17,902 bases of DNA from Rhodobacterales bacterium (GTDB lineage Bacteria > Pseudomonadota > Alphaproteobacteria > Rhodobacterales > Rhodobacteraceae), in the NCBI GenBank assembly GCA_025357355.1, contig JANXPK010000693.1:1-17902 (forward strand), read 5' to 3'. Positions 1-8,058 of this stretch are shown piece by piece (positions within the stretch are counted from its first letter, which is position 1; each line of letters opens with the position of its first letter). The position numbers and the translations under genes were made by a program. The notes beneath the pieces were generated by a model, which was not told where the DNA came from, searched no databases, and was given only the letters and a program-made list of their open reading frames with translations.

Positions 1-52
1 AAAGTCTATGGGTCGGAAACTGATGATAGGACCTTCGATCCGATCAATCATC

Positions 53-1015
53 CTATTCCGACGAAGCCCTCCGATCGAACGCAACAAGACTGAAAGCCGA
101 TCGCAGGTTGGTTACAGCTTGCACAATTCCTGCACGGCAGGACAGTGCTGCGTCTTCTGCTTCGATGCTGAGTGTGCCCTCGTAGCCCGAAGCTGCAAGG
201 GCCGTGATGATTTCGCTCCACCATTGGATCCCGTGCCCGACCCCGACAGTGCGAAACGCCCAAGACCGGTCCGTAATCGAACTTGGGCCGATGTCCAGAA
301 TGCCATTGCGGGCGGTATTGCGCCTGTCGACGACCGTGTCCTTGGCGTGGACATGGTAGATCGCGGGTCCAAGGGCAGGGATAACGGCCAGCGGGTCCAT
401 CTGCTGCCAGACCATATGGCTGGGGTCATAGGCCGCACCGATCACCGGCCCGATTTCCGCCCGCAGATGGGCTAGTGTCGCGGGATTGTGCACGACGAAA
501 CCGGGGTGCAGTTCGATCGCCACCCGCACGCCATGATCGCGGCAAAAGCCCGCCTGTTCATGCCAATAGGGCAGAACCTTCTCGGTCCACTGCCAATCAA
601 GAAGCTCGGCGAATTCGCCGGGAAAACGTGTCGTCACCCAGTTGGGATATTTGCCGACGTCGGGCGTTCCCGGGCAACCGGCAAAGGTCGAGACGGTGCC
701 GACCCCCAGTCGTTCGGCCAGCAGCACCGATTGACGGAACTGCGCGTGATGCAGGCTGGCTGTGGCAGGGTCGGGGTGCAAGGGGTTGCCCATGCAGGAC
801 AGCGCGCAGATCGAGGTTTCATGCGCCGCCACGGTTTGGCGGAACCGGTCCAGCTTTGCCGGATCGGCCAGAAGGTCGGCAGGACGGCAATGCACATCGC
901 CCGGATAACCGCCCGTCCCGATCTCGACACTGTGGATGTCCTGGGTGTCCAGAAATTCAAGAACCTGCTCCAGCGGCTCGGTCCCGAACCAGCAGGTAAA
1001 TGCGCCGATCTGCAT
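53..1015 (-). CDS. Sugar phosphate isomerase/epimerase family TIM-barrel protein
   Basis: A 320-residue protein of the AP-endonuclease-2 / xylose-isomerase-like TIM-barrel superfamily, whose members are mostly metal-dependent sugar, inosose or keto-acid isomerases and epimerases. The expected metal ligands are visible: Glu168 (VAIELHPGF), Asp197 and His200 (YDPSHMVWQ), His223 (YHVHAKD) and Glu285 (SIEAED). Length is normal and there is no signal peptide, so it should be cytosolic. The ATG lies 11 nt after the aldo/keto reductase stop and has a GGGG-rich upstream stretch. It is the last gene of the seven-gene aromatic operon. Next to an aldo/keto reductase and a sugar-type importer elsewhere, it may handle the sugar or cyclitol half of an ester substrate, but that is inference. 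The family call is firm; the substrate is unknown. No clear terminator is seen in the 52 bases left to the window edge. Confidence 0.85.
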   Translation of the reverse strand: MQIGAFTCWFGTEPLEQVLEFLDTQDIHSVEIGTGGYPGDVHCRPADLLADPAKLDRFRQTVAAHETSICALSCMGNPLHPDPATASLHHAQFRQSVLLAERLGVGTVSTFAGCPGTPDVGKYPNWVTTRFPGEFAELLDWQWTEKVLPYWHEQAGFCRDHGVRVAIELHPGFVVHNPATLAHLRAEIGPVIGAAYDPSHMVWQQMDPLAVIPALGPAIYHVHAKDTVVDRRNTARNGILDIGPSSITDRSWAFRTVGVGHGIQWWSEIITALAASGYEGTLSIEAEDAALSCRAGIVQAVTNLRSAFSLVAFDRRASSE

Positions 1016-1026
1016 GTCTTCGCCCC

Positions 1027-1992
1027 TTATGCCGTGCCGAAAAGCTGTGTCAGGTCGTGCTGGTCAAGCTGAAGATCAGCCGCGCCCAGCGAGGCCAGCA
1101 AATGGGCCATGTTCAGCGGCCCGATGATCGGGATGCCCAGTGTCGACCCCGATGTCAGCGCCGCCAGCGTCACGGCGGCGACCGAGACGCCATGGTGCCG
1201 GGCGATTGCCTCGGCCTTTGCAAGCCTTGCCCGGTTGACCGGATTGTCAAAAGCCGCCTTCAATTCAGGTTTCAGCGCGTCCGCGCCTGCCTCGGCCGCC
1301 TTGGAGAAATAGCCCCGCGCCTGCGAGGTATAGGCCAGCAGCGGCAATCCCTCGGCTCGATGGAAAGCCAATGCCGTGTCGTCGATCAAGGCGTGATCGG
1401 CGGCGAAGGTGCCTGGGTTGGCGGTGGCGAGGCTCCAGAACGCCTCGCTGGCGGCAAAGGGGGTCAAGCCTGCCGCGCGGGCATGGGCCTGCGCCGCCCG
1501 GATGCGGGGAACCTGCCAGTTGGAACACCCGATGGCGGCGATTTTGCCGGCGCGGACTTGGGAGTTCAGAACCGCCATGATCTCCTCGACCGGGCGGGAA
1601 GGATCGTCGCGGTGCAGGAAATACAGGTCGATCCGTTCGACCGCCAGTCGTGCAAGGCTGGCGTCGATGTCGGCCACGATCTCGGCGGGCGACAGGCGCG
1701 GGATCAGCGGCGTGGCAAGATCGGGGTGGCCGCCCTTGGTCGCGATGATCAGCCCATCCGACCCGCCTCGCCGTTTCAACCAGGCGCCGATGGTCTTTTC
1801 GCTAAGGTTTTTCTCGCCCCCCAGCCAGTCGGCATAGACATGCGCCGTGTCGATCAGCGTGCCTCCGGCCTCGGTGAAGGCGTCCAGCATGTCAAAGGAC
1901 GCCGCCTGAGGCACCAGCGACCCGAAGGCCGCCGTGCCAAGCGCGATGCGCGAGGCGGGGGTGGCAAGGCCGGGAATGGTCAGGGTTTTCAT
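1027..1992 (-). CDS. Aldo/keto reductase
   Basis: A 321-residue NADPH-type aldo/keto reductase with a (beta/alpha)8 barrel. All four catalytic positions are present: Asp48 and Tyr53 (LIDTAHVY), Lys86 (ATKGG) and His127 (FLHRDDP). A GCSN motif follows further on, as in the bacterial AKR families. I chose the internal ATG at 1992 over one five codons earlier (2007): the earlier start lies inside the upstream tautomerase, while the ATG at 1992 has a GAAGGA ribosome site 7 nt ahead and follows the tautomerase stop by 4 nt. The gallate lower pathway does not need this activity. It could reduce a sugar, a cyclitol or an aromatic aldehyde released from the ester substrate. The family is certain, the substrate is not. 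Confidence 0.9.
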   Translation of the reverse strand: MKTLTIPGLATPASRIALGTAAFGSLVPQAASFDMLDAFTEAGGTLIDTAHVYADWLGGEKNLSEKTIGAWLKRRGGSDGLIIATKGGHPDLATPLIPRLSPAEIVADIDASLARLAVERIDLYFLHRDDPSRPVEEIMAVLNSQVRAGKIAAIGCSNWQVPRIRAAQAHARAAGLTPFAASEAFWSLATANPGTFAADHALIDDTALAFHRAEGLPLLAYTSQARGYFSKAAEAGADALKPELKAAFDNPVNRARLAKAEAIARHHGVSVAAVTLAALTSGSTLGIPIIGPLNMAHLLASLGAADLQLDQHDLTQLFGTA

Positions 1993-1996
1993 GGGC

Positions 1997-3049
1997 CTAT
2001 CCTTCATTCGGGTAAACAGGCCCGTCCATCAGCTTGCGGGCCGTGCGCAGGGTTCCGGCGCGGAAACTGCCGTCGGGCAGGGGTTCCAGCAGCACCTCGG
2101 CGCTGCCGGTCGGGTGTTCAATGGCATAAAGGTTGTCCTTGGGCAGGCGCGCGATGGCGGCGGCGGGGCCTTCGGCCAAGCGGCAAGCAGTGGCGACCGA
2201 GATGGCGGCGAAGACGCCGATCCCGGCATGACAGCGGTGGGGGATAAAGCTGCGGGTGGTGATCACCCCGGTTTCAGGGGCGGAAATCAGGGTCATCTTG
2301 GGCACGGATTTCTCGCGCACATTGCCAAGGTTCATCAGCGGCCCGGCCTGCAGGCGGATCGCCTCTAGCCGGTCCTTCAGGCCCGCGTCGGCCTCTAGCA
2401 CCTTGGGGCTTTCGCGGCCCGTCAAACCGAAATCGGCGGCGGCCATCACGACAATCGGCATGCCGTTGTCGATCAGCGTGCAGGCGATGCCGCCCAGCAC
2501 ATCCACCGCCCGGCCCGTCGGCAGAAGCGCGCCGCACATCGACCCCGCGATGCCAGTGAAGATCAAGGGCACGGGCGCGGCGGTGCCGGGCACGCCGTCA
2601 ATGGCGGCACCGCCCGCATAGCTGACGCGGCCCCCGGGCGTTCGGACCAAGGCGGTTGCAACCTCGCCGGTGTTGACCATGTGAATGCGGACAGGGGTTT
2701 CGCCGTCGCGTGCCGCGACCAGGCCGCGCTCGATCGCGGCGGGGCCGACAGCGGCGAGGATATTGCCGCAGCCTTGCGCGTCGCTGACCAGCGCCTGATC
2801 GACGAAGACCTGCAAGAAAAGGTAGTCCACATCGGCATCGGGCCGGGTCGGTGGCCCAAGAACCGCCACTTTCGAGGTCAACGGATCACCCCCGCCGATC
2901 CCGTCGATCTGGCGCGGATCGGGGCTGCCCATGATCCGCAGCAGAAGGGCATCCCGCACGGCAGGATCGGCGGGCAAGTCGCGGGCCAGGAAATAGGCCC
3001 CTTTCGACGTGCCGCCGCGCATCCATAGGCAGGGGATGCCCTGATCCAT
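1997..3049 (-). CDS. galD: 4-oxalomesaconate tautomerase-like PrpF-family isomerase
   Basis: A 350-residue PrpF/DUF453-family protein. The N-terminus carries the family signature MRGGTSKGAYF (about residues 10-20), followed by GSPDPRQIDGIGG and, near residue 75, the QVFVDQ region. These are as in GalD, which converts the keto tautomer of 4-oxalomesaconate to the enol form before hydration. Related family members are PrpF aconitate isomerases, so isomerisation of another tricarboxylate is possible. The presence in one operon of a GalB-type hydratase and a GalC-type aldolase makes GalD the best call. The start ATG lies 1 nt after the tannase stop, consistent with translational coupling. The protein is full length and cytosolic. 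Confidence 0.85.
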   Translation of the reverse strand: MDQGIPCLWMRGGTSKGAYFLARDLPADPAVRDALLLRIMGSPDPRQIDGIGGGDPLTSKVAVLGPPTRPDADVDYLFLQVFVDQALVSDAQGCGNILAAVGPAAIERGLVAARDGETPVRIHMVNTGEVATALVRTPGGRVSYAGGAAIDGVPGTAAPVPLIFTGIAGSMCGALLPTGRAVDVLGGIACTLIDNGMPIVVMAAADFGLTGRESPKVLEADAGLKDRLEAIRLQAGPLMNLGNVREKSVPKMTLISAPETGVITTRSFIPHRCHAGIGVFAAISVATACRLAEGPAAAIARLPKDNLYAIEHPTGSAEVLLEPLPDGSFRAGTLRTARKLMDGPVYPNEG

Positions 3050-3050
3050 G

Positions 3051-4706
3051 TTACTTCTCCGGCTGATAGGGCGCGAACAGGTCGGCCCCCGCCCAGTCGC
3101 GCAGCGGCACGGTTTCAGCGTCGGGCCCTTGCGTCCAGTTGGTCGCGTCGGTCCAATCGCCCTTGCCAGAATAGGCGGTCGTTGCAGGCCAGGGATAGAC
3201 GGGTCGGGTCATGTCGGGCAGGGCTGCAACGCCCAGATCGGCCGAGGGCATGCCGTGGTCCCCGTCGCTGACGCCCTCTGGTTGACCGAAGGTCGAATCC
3301 TTGGCCGTGGTCGAGGTCAGGATCGCGCCGGGCGCGCTGCCCTTTTCGACCCAGTCCAGCATCGGTGTCAGAAGGTCCAGCGCCGCAGGCCCCTGACCGC
3401 CGCCGCAATGGCCGACACCCGGCAGCAGATACAGCCGATCAAAGCCCTGAACCACATCCGCCCCCATCGTGGCGATCATCGCCTTTTGCAACGTCAGCGT
3501 GTTGGCAGGCGCGATATGCGGATCGGACAGCCCATGCCACAGGATCAGCTTGCCGCCGGCTTTTTTAAAGGCGGACAGGTCGGGGCTGGTCGCGTCGATC
3601 TGCAGGTGACGGGCGCGCAGGGCGTCAAGGGTGACGGTGGTGAATTGCAGATCGGCCAGCTTCATCGTCGGGCGAGCCGGATCGAAGGCCAGGTTCTGCA
3701 AGACCGGTTCGGCGATGATCGCGCTGAACGGCGGCATCCCGGCATCATCGGGCACGAAGACGCCCTGCCAGTTCAATTCGGACCCGTACAACTCTTGCCC
3801 CGGGGTCAGCGCCGCGCCAGACGGATCGCGCGGGCCGTCGTAGATTGCCTTGACCACCGCGATCTGGGGCGCGGTCATGCAGCTGTCATCCTCGGCCCCC
3901 GTGCAGGCCAGTGTCGCAGCGTCAAACGTGCAAAGCGCGGGTTGCGAGATCAGCCCATCGGCCAGCCCGTCCTGCGCATCACAAGCGGCCAGAACGGCGG
4001 CATGCAACGCGGGCAGCTTGGCCGACAGCAGGATCGCGCGGCCATCCGCGCCGGTGTTGGACCGGGCCAGCCAGCCGTGGTGCAGCGTGTTCTGCACCTG
4101 AAACAGCATGGCAGGGGCACCTGCGATGATGCCGTTGAAATCGGTGGGATACCGCAGCGCCTCCATCAGCGCTTCGCGCCCGCCATCCGAACAGCCGTTG
4201 AAATAGCTGTAGGTCGGCGGCTGGTCGTAAAAGGCCGCGATCAGGGCCTTGGCGGTCAGCGCGGTCAGATGCTGGGCACGGTGGGCGAAATCGGCGCGCA
4301 AACCATCATCCAAGCCCCAATCGGCCCCCATGCCGGAATGGCCCATGTCGGTCGCGGCCATGACAAAGCCGCCGTCGTTCAGCACCTTGCACCCCGACGA
4401 GGCGCCCGAGCGCAGGGTGACATTGCCGCACAGCCCGCCGCAGCCGACCTGCAGGTAACGTCCCGTCCAGGTGGTCATGGGCAACAAGACCTGAAAGCTG
4501 ATCCTGGGCGCCAGCGTTCCGGTCACCGAACAGACCGCGATGCCGTCGCTGGTGGTCTCGACAGCCTCGGTCACGGCGCTGCCTGCTCCGCCGATGGGGG
4601 TCAGGTCCTGTGTCAGCAGCGCCGCACAGGGCTTTACGAGGGTGGTCCCGGCATGGGCCGAAAGCGGGATCAGCATCAGAAGGGCAAGAACAAATCGCAT
4701 CATCAT
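3051..4706 (-). CDS. Secreted tannase/feruloyl esterase family hydrolase
   Basis: A 551-residue protein of the tannase/feruloyl esterase family. It begins with a typical Sec signal peptide (hydrophobic run to about residue 19, cleavage near AHA-G), so it should act in the periplasm or outside the cell. The family CS-D-HC arrangement is present: nucleophile Ser173 preceded by Cys172 (GCSDGGR), Asp395 (GLSDPH), and His433 followed by Cys434 (GVGHCGG); the two cysteines normally form a disulfide next to the triad. Many other cysteines (GCGGLCG, SSGCK) fit the fold. Members hydrolyse galloyl, feruloyl or similar aromatic carboxylic esters. Its start overlaps the aldolase stop (ATGA), placing it inside the ring-cleavage operon and linking ester hydrolysis to aromatic breakdown. 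The exact ester is not readable from the sequence. Confidence 0.9.
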   Translation of the reverse strand: MMMRFVLALLMLIPLSAHAGTTLVKPCAALLTQDLTPIGGAGSAVTEAVETTSDGIAVCSVTGTLAPRISFQVLLPMTTWTGRYLQVGCGGLCGNVTLRSGASSGCKVLNDGGFVMAATDMGHSGMGADWGLDDGLRADFAHRAQHLTALTAKALIAAFYDQPPTYSYFNGCSDGGREALMEALRYPTDFNGIIAGAPAMLFQVQNTLHHGWLARSNTGADGRAILLSAKLPALHAAVLAACDAQDGLADGLISQPALCTFDAATLACTGAEDDSCMTAPQIAVVKAIYDGPRDPSGAALTPGQELYGSELNWQGVFVPDDAGMPPFSAIIAEPVLQNLAFDPARPTMKLADLQFTTVTLDALRARHLQIDATSPDLSAFKKAGGKLILWHGLSDPHIAPANTLTLQKAMIATMGADVVQGFDRLYLLPGVGHCGGGQGPAALDLLTPMLDWVEKGSAPGAILTSTTAKDSTFGQPEGVSDGDHGMPSADLGVAALPDMTRPVYPWPATTAYSGKGDWTDATNWTQGPDAETVPLRDWAGADLFAPYQPEK

Positions 4707-5374
4707 TTCCAGATCAGGCCCTTGGCGGTTAGCGCCGGGCGCATGGTGTAAAGGTCAAGTCCCAACTCGCCCGAGGCCAGACGCTTGCGCTTGGCCTCCT
4801 CATTGGCAAGGCGGGTTTGGGCGGCGGTCAGCACCGCCATGGATTCTGAACGCCTGACCACGCAAACTCCGTCGTCGTCGGCCACGATCACATCACCGGG
4901 TTCGATGATCTGGCCACCGCAGACGATCGGGATGTTGACGTCGCCCAAGCTTTCCTTGACCGTGCCTTGGGCGCTGATCGCCTTGGACCAGACCGGAAAG
5001 CCCATTGCCGCAAGGTCACGCACGTCGCGCACGCCCGCCTCGATCACCAGGCCCTTGCAGCCGCGCGCCATGGCGCTTGTTGCGAGAAGATCGCCGAAAT
5101 AGCCGTTGTCGCAGGGGCTTGTGGGGACCAGCACCAGGATATCCCCCGGTTGCAGTTGTTCAATCGCCACATGCAGCATCCAGTTGTCACCGGGCGGCGC
5201 AGAAATCGTCACCGCACTTCCGGCAATCTGCGCGCCGGACCAGATCGGCCGCAGATGACTGGCGAGACACCCTTTGCGCCCCTGCGCCTCGTGAACGGTG
5301 GCGACACCGGCGCGGGCAAGACCCTCAATGATCGCGGCATCGGCGCGGTCGATATGCTGGATGACGACGGGCAT
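4703..5374 (-). CDS. galC: RraA-fold 4-carboxy-4-hydroxy-2-oxoadipate (CHA/HMG) aldolase
   Basis: A 223-residue class II aldolase of the RraA-like fold. It is expected to cleave 4-carboxy-4-hydroxy-2-oxoadipate to pyruvate and oxaloacetate, the last step of the gallate and protocatechuate-4,5 routes; the family also uses 4-hydroxy-4-methyl-2-oxoglutarate. Family motifs are clear: GYFGDLLATSAMARGCKG (about residues 91-108) and the substrate/metal site GVRD, with Arg116 and Asp117. RraA regulators lack the extended C-terminal helix seen here (NEEAKRKRLASGELGLDLY), which supports an aldolase over an RNase E inhibitor. The start has AAGGA 7 nt upstream and lies 3 nt after the dioxygenase stop; the end overlaps the tannase start by 4 nt. 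Confidence 0.87.
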   Translation of the reverse strand: MPVVIQHIDRADAAIIEGLARAGVATVHEAQGRKGCLASHLRPIWSGAQIAGSAVTISAPPGDNWMLHVAIEQLQPGDILVLVPTSPCDNGYFGDLLATSAMARGCKGLVIEAGVRDVRDLAAMGFPVWSKAISAQGTVKESLGDVNIPIVCGGQIIEPGDVIVADDDGVCVVRRSESMAVLTAAQTRLANEEAKRKRLASGELGLDLYTMRPALTAKGLIWK

Positions 5375-5377
5375 GGG

Positions 5378-6343
5378 TTATTCCTTGGGCGTGGGCGTGG
5401 GCGGGGTGCCGTGGGTGTGGAAGGTTTCGATGGTTTTCAGACCCCAGGCCTGACCCTTCTTGCGGTCGGTCTCGGTCCAGATGACGGGCTGCCAGTCGGG
5501 AGCCAGGATCAGCCTCGCGCCCGAGTTCGCCAGTTCCACCCGGTTGCCCGCAGGCTCCCACACATAAAGAAAGAAGGTGCCCTGGATGGCGTGCTTGTGC
5601 GGCCCGGTTTCGATATGGACGCCGTTCTGCAGGAAGATGTCGGCGGCGCGCAGGATGTCCTCGCGGCTGTCGGTGGCATAGGTGACATGGTGCAGCCGGG
5701 CATGGCCGCGCCCATGTTCTTCGGTGCAGGCCAAGTCATAGGTCTTGTTGTTCACCGTGAACCAGCAGCCACCAATCCGGCCGTTGTCCAGCTGGATATA
5801 CTCGGTCACCCGCGCGCCAAGGCAGGTTTCCATGAAACGCCGGAATTCGGTCACGTCACTGGCCAGCAGGTTCAGATGGTCGATCCGGCGTGGCGCGGCC
5901 CCGGTGAAGGCGCTGGCATTGTTCTTCAAAGCCGGGACTTCGGCGCCGGTCGGCCGGTGCCAGACCGTGGCATAGTAGATCTCGAAAACATGGCCGAAAG
6001 GGTCCGTGAACCGAAACGCCCGCCCGTGGCTTTCATCGCCCGCGACCCAGCCCAAAACCGGAAACCCAGACGCCTCGATCACCGCCACCCGCCGCGCAAG
6101 GGCCTCGGGCGAAGCGCAGCGATAGGCGACGTGGCCGACGCCCGTCGTTGCCGCCCGGGTCAGCTTTAGCGTGCAGTGTTCGTAATCGTCCCAGGCCCGC
6201 AGATAGGCGCTGTTTGCGTCCTGGCCGGACAGTTTCAGCCCATAGACGCGGGTGAAGAAATCGAGGCTTTCCTCGAACCTGTCGGTCAGCATCTCGACAT
6301 GGCCCAGATGGGCGATGTCGAATGAGGGGGTGGTGGGTGTCAT
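5378..6343 (-). CDS. VOC-family (type I) extradiol ring-cleavage dioxygenase
   Basis: A 321-residue two-domain vicinal-oxygen-chelate protein resembling catechol 2,3-dioxygenase. Iron ligands are visible in the C-terminal domain: His156 (RIDHLNLL), His219 (LHHVTYAT) and Glu270 (GNRVEL). The catalytic His251 (PHKHAIQG) and Tyr260 (FFLYVW) line up with those of XylE-type enzymes, so it is probably active. The N-terminal VOC module (residues 8-125) includes IAHLGHVEM and TDPFGHVFEIYY. I used the ATG at 6343, which overlaps the hydratase stop as ATGA; an in-frame ATG 18 codons earlier would lie inside that gene. It sits between a GalB-like hydratase and a GalC-like aldolase, where one expects a gallate or protocatechuate dioxygenase; the usual enzyme there belongs to the unrelated LigAB family. 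The ring substrate is unknown. Confidence 0.88.
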   Translation of the reverse strand: MTPTTPSFDIAHLGHVEMLTDRFEESLDFFTRVYGLKLSGQDANSAYLRAWDDYEHCTLKLTRAATTGVGHVAYRCASPEALARRVAVIEASGFPVLGWVAGDESHGRAFRFTDPFGHVFEIYYATVWHRPTGAEVPALKNNASAFTGAAPRRIDHLNLLASDVTEFRRFMETCLGARVTEYIQLDNGRIGGCWFTVNNKTYDLACTEEHGRGHARLHHVTYATDSREDILRAADIFLQNGVHIETGPHKHAIQGTFFLYVWEPAGNRVELANSGARLILAPDWQPVIWTETDRKKGQAWGLKTIETFHTHGTPPTPTPKE

Positions 6344-7083
6344 AGGCTGTCCACCGTGCGCGGATAGATTGACTGGAACCCTTCGGCATATTTGCAAGCC
6401 CGCCCGCTGGATTGCCCGCCCGAATTGCGGGTGAAATGGTTGGCCCGGTTTTCAGCCACGTTCTTGTAGAAATGCCAAAGGTGTTCCTGCCCCTCCATGC
6501 ACTGGATGGCGGCCCATTTCTTGTCCCAGACCGGGGTGATGTCCAGGAAGGTATCGGGCTTCCAACCCATCTGTTCGGTCTGGTGTGGTTCGAACAGGTA
6601 AAGCTGCGGCGCACCCAGCACCTTTTGCCCCGGATTGTGCCCCCAGGCCTGCGCGGTGGACCGGCATTCCAGCACGACCTGCGTCGTCAGCATGTGGTCG
6701 GTGTTGTAGGGGTCGAACTGGCTATGGGACAACATGAAATCGGGCTGGACGGCGCGCATGACGTCCACCAGCCGGTCCTTGTGCGCCCGGGTGAACTCCA
6801 GCGGGTAATCCCCCAAGTCAAACTCGATCAGGTCATGCACGCCCAAAGCCACGGCGGCCTTGCGGGCCTCGGCGGCGCGGGCGGCCTTCACGCGGTCCAG
6901 CGTCATGCCCAGCTGTTTCCACAGCTTGGCGCTTTCGCCCCGTTCACCATAGGAAAGGCAGACGACCGTGACCTGCACCCCCTGTGCCGCATGGGCGGCA
7001 ATCGCCCCGCCGCAGCGCCAGACGAAATCCGCCGCATGGGCGCTGATCACAAGGGCGGTTCTGGGGGCTGTGGGGTCGGTCAA
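6340..7083 (-). CDS. galB: 4-oxalomesaconate hydratase-like PIG-L family protein
   Basis: A 247-residue PIG-L/LmbE-fold protein. The N-terminal motif AHAAD (residues 15-19), followed by FVWRCGG, replaces the deacetylase motif AHPDD, as in GalB hydratases that add water to 4-oxalomesaconate to give 4-carboxy-4-hydroxy-2-oxoadipate. SYGERGES and the distal SHSQFDPYNTDH metal region are also present. It is the first gene of the minus-strand operon, with its ATG at 7083 facing the divergent promoter region, and its stop overlaps the dioxygenase start by 4 nt. A generic N-deacetylase is the alternative, but the AHAAD variant and the tautomerase and aldolase neighbours argue for the hydratase. Confidence 0.85.
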   Translation of the reverse strand: MTDPTAPRTALVISAHAADFVWRCGGAIAAHAAQGVQVTVVCLSYGERGESAKLWKQLGMTLDRVKAARAAEARKAAVALGVHDLIEFDLGDYPLEFTRAHKDRLVDVMRAVQPDFMLSHSQFDPYNTDHMLTTQVVLECRSTAQAWGHNPGQKVLGAPQLYLFEPHQTEQMGWKPDTFLDITPVWDKKWAAIQCMEGQEHLWHFYKNVAENRANHFTRNSGGQSSGRACKYAEGFQSIYPRTVDSL

Positions 7084-7233
7084 GGCGGCTCTCCGGGTTG
7101 CTTACCCCCATAAACCGCAGACCACCGTGCGCTGTCCATTCAGATCGAAGCCTGATCCCATAAGTTCCGGCTATTGTGGCTTGGAAAGACAGCCGCCGCG
7201 GGGCAAGGATGTGGTGGGCAAGGGGAGGGAACC
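7084..7233. promoter_or_regulatory. Divergent promoter region with a LysR-box-like dyad
   Basis: This 150-bp gap separates the minus-strand aromatic operon from the plus-strand dehydrogenase-regulator pair and must hold promoters for both. Positions 7160-7174 read ATA-N9-TAT, an interrupted dyad that contains T-N11-A (T7161, A7173), the usual core of LysR-type regulator sites. A second CCCATAA copy lies about 50 bp to the left (around 7108-7114), giving a short direct repeat of CCCATAA. No convincing -35/-10 pair could be assigned on either strand by eye. Binding by the linked LysR protein is inference. Confidence 0.5.
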
Positions 7234-8058
7234 ATGACGCTGGCATTGATCGGATTTGGCGAGGCCGGGCGGGCCTTTGCCGAAGGCTTGGCACCGCAAG
7301 GGCAGTCCGCCTTGGCCTTTGACCCGCGGGACATGACCCCGGCCCATGGCGTGCCTTTGGTGACGCGCGCCGAGGCGCTGGCCGGGGCAACGGCGGTCTT
7401 TTGCCTTGTGACCGCCGATCAGGCCTGCCAGGCGGCGCAGGATTGCGCGCCCCACCTGCGCCCCGGCACGCTGTGGTTTGACGGCAATTCCTGCGCCCCT
7501 GAAACCAAACGGCGTGCCGCCGAGGTGATCCATGCCGCGGGGGGCGATTATGTCGACATGGCCATCATGGCCCCGGTTCACCCAAGGCGGCACCGCACGC
7601 CGGTTCTGCTGTCCGGCCCGCTCGCCCAGCGCGGCTGCGAAGTGCTGACCGGTTGGGGCATGCAGGCGCGGGTCGTGGGGGCAGAGGTCGGCCAGGCCTC
7701 GTCGGTCAAGATGATCCGATCCGTCATGGTCAAAGGGCTGGAGGCGCTTCATGCCGAATGCTTCCTGGCCGCCCGCAAGGCGGGGGTGGAGGATGAGGTG
7801 ATCGGCTCGCTGATCGCGTCCAACCCGCAGGTCGATTGGCCGGTGCAAGGCGCCTATAATCTGGAACGGATGATGAGCCACGGCCCACGCCGCGCCGCCG
7901 AGATGCGCGAGGTTGCGGCCACCTTGCGCGACCTTGGGCTGAATGCGGCCCTGACTGGGGCTGCGGCCGATTGGCAGGACCGGATCGGCCAGCTGGGGCT
8001 GAAAGATGCCAAGGGTGATCTGTGGGCCCGCGCCGACATGATCCTGCACCGGCTGTGA
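7234..8058 (+). CDS. 6PGDH-like NAD(P)-dependent oxidoreductase with DUF1932-type C-terminus
   Basis: A 274-residue dehydrogenase of the 3-hydroxyisobutyrate / 6-phosphogluconate dehydrogenase superfamily. The Rossmann motif IGFGEAGRAF (residues 6-15) opens the protein. The substrate and catalytic helix reads GQASSVKMIRSVMVKGLEAL, with the expected lysine, and the C-terminal part resembles DUF1932. The ATG at 7234 was chosen because it has a GGGAGG ribosome site just upstream and starts exactly at the Rossmann strand; an in-frame ATG 20 codons earlier would add unrelated residues. The end overlaps the LysR start as GTGA. The gallate route contains no dehydrogenase step, so this enzyme probably oxidises a hydroxy-acid side product or another branch intermediate. 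Confidence 0.85.
   Translation: MTLALIGFGEAGRAFAEGLAPQGQSALAFDPRDMTPAHGVPLVTRAEALAGATAVFCLVTADQACQAAQDCAPHLRPGTLWFDGNSCAPETKRRAAEVIHAAGGDYVDMAIMAPVHPRRHRTPVLLSGPLAQRGCEVLTGWGMQARVVGAEVGQASSVKMIRSVMVKGLEALHAECFLAARKAGVEDEVIGSLIASNPQVDWPVQGAYNLERMMSHGPRRAAEMREVAATLRDLGLNAALTGAAADWQDRIGQLGLKDAKGDLWARADMILHRL

Noticed and set aside
1..52. GATC-rich short palindrome as a terminator for the aromatic operon
   Set aside because: The stem is too short and no T-run follows on the minus strand.
1000..2247. Long plus-strand open frame opposite the reductase and tautomerase genes
   Set aside because: Arg/Gly/Gln-rich composition with no motif; it mirrors well-supported minus-strand genes in GC-rich DNA.
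3048..4751. Long plus-strand open frame opposite the tannase gene
   Set aside because: No recognisable domain; the minus strand has a signal peptide and complete CS-D-HC motif set.
4967..6169. Long plus-strand open frame opposite the aldolase and dioxygenase genes
   Set aside because: Low-complexity GC-driven sequence; it spans two real genes on the other strand.
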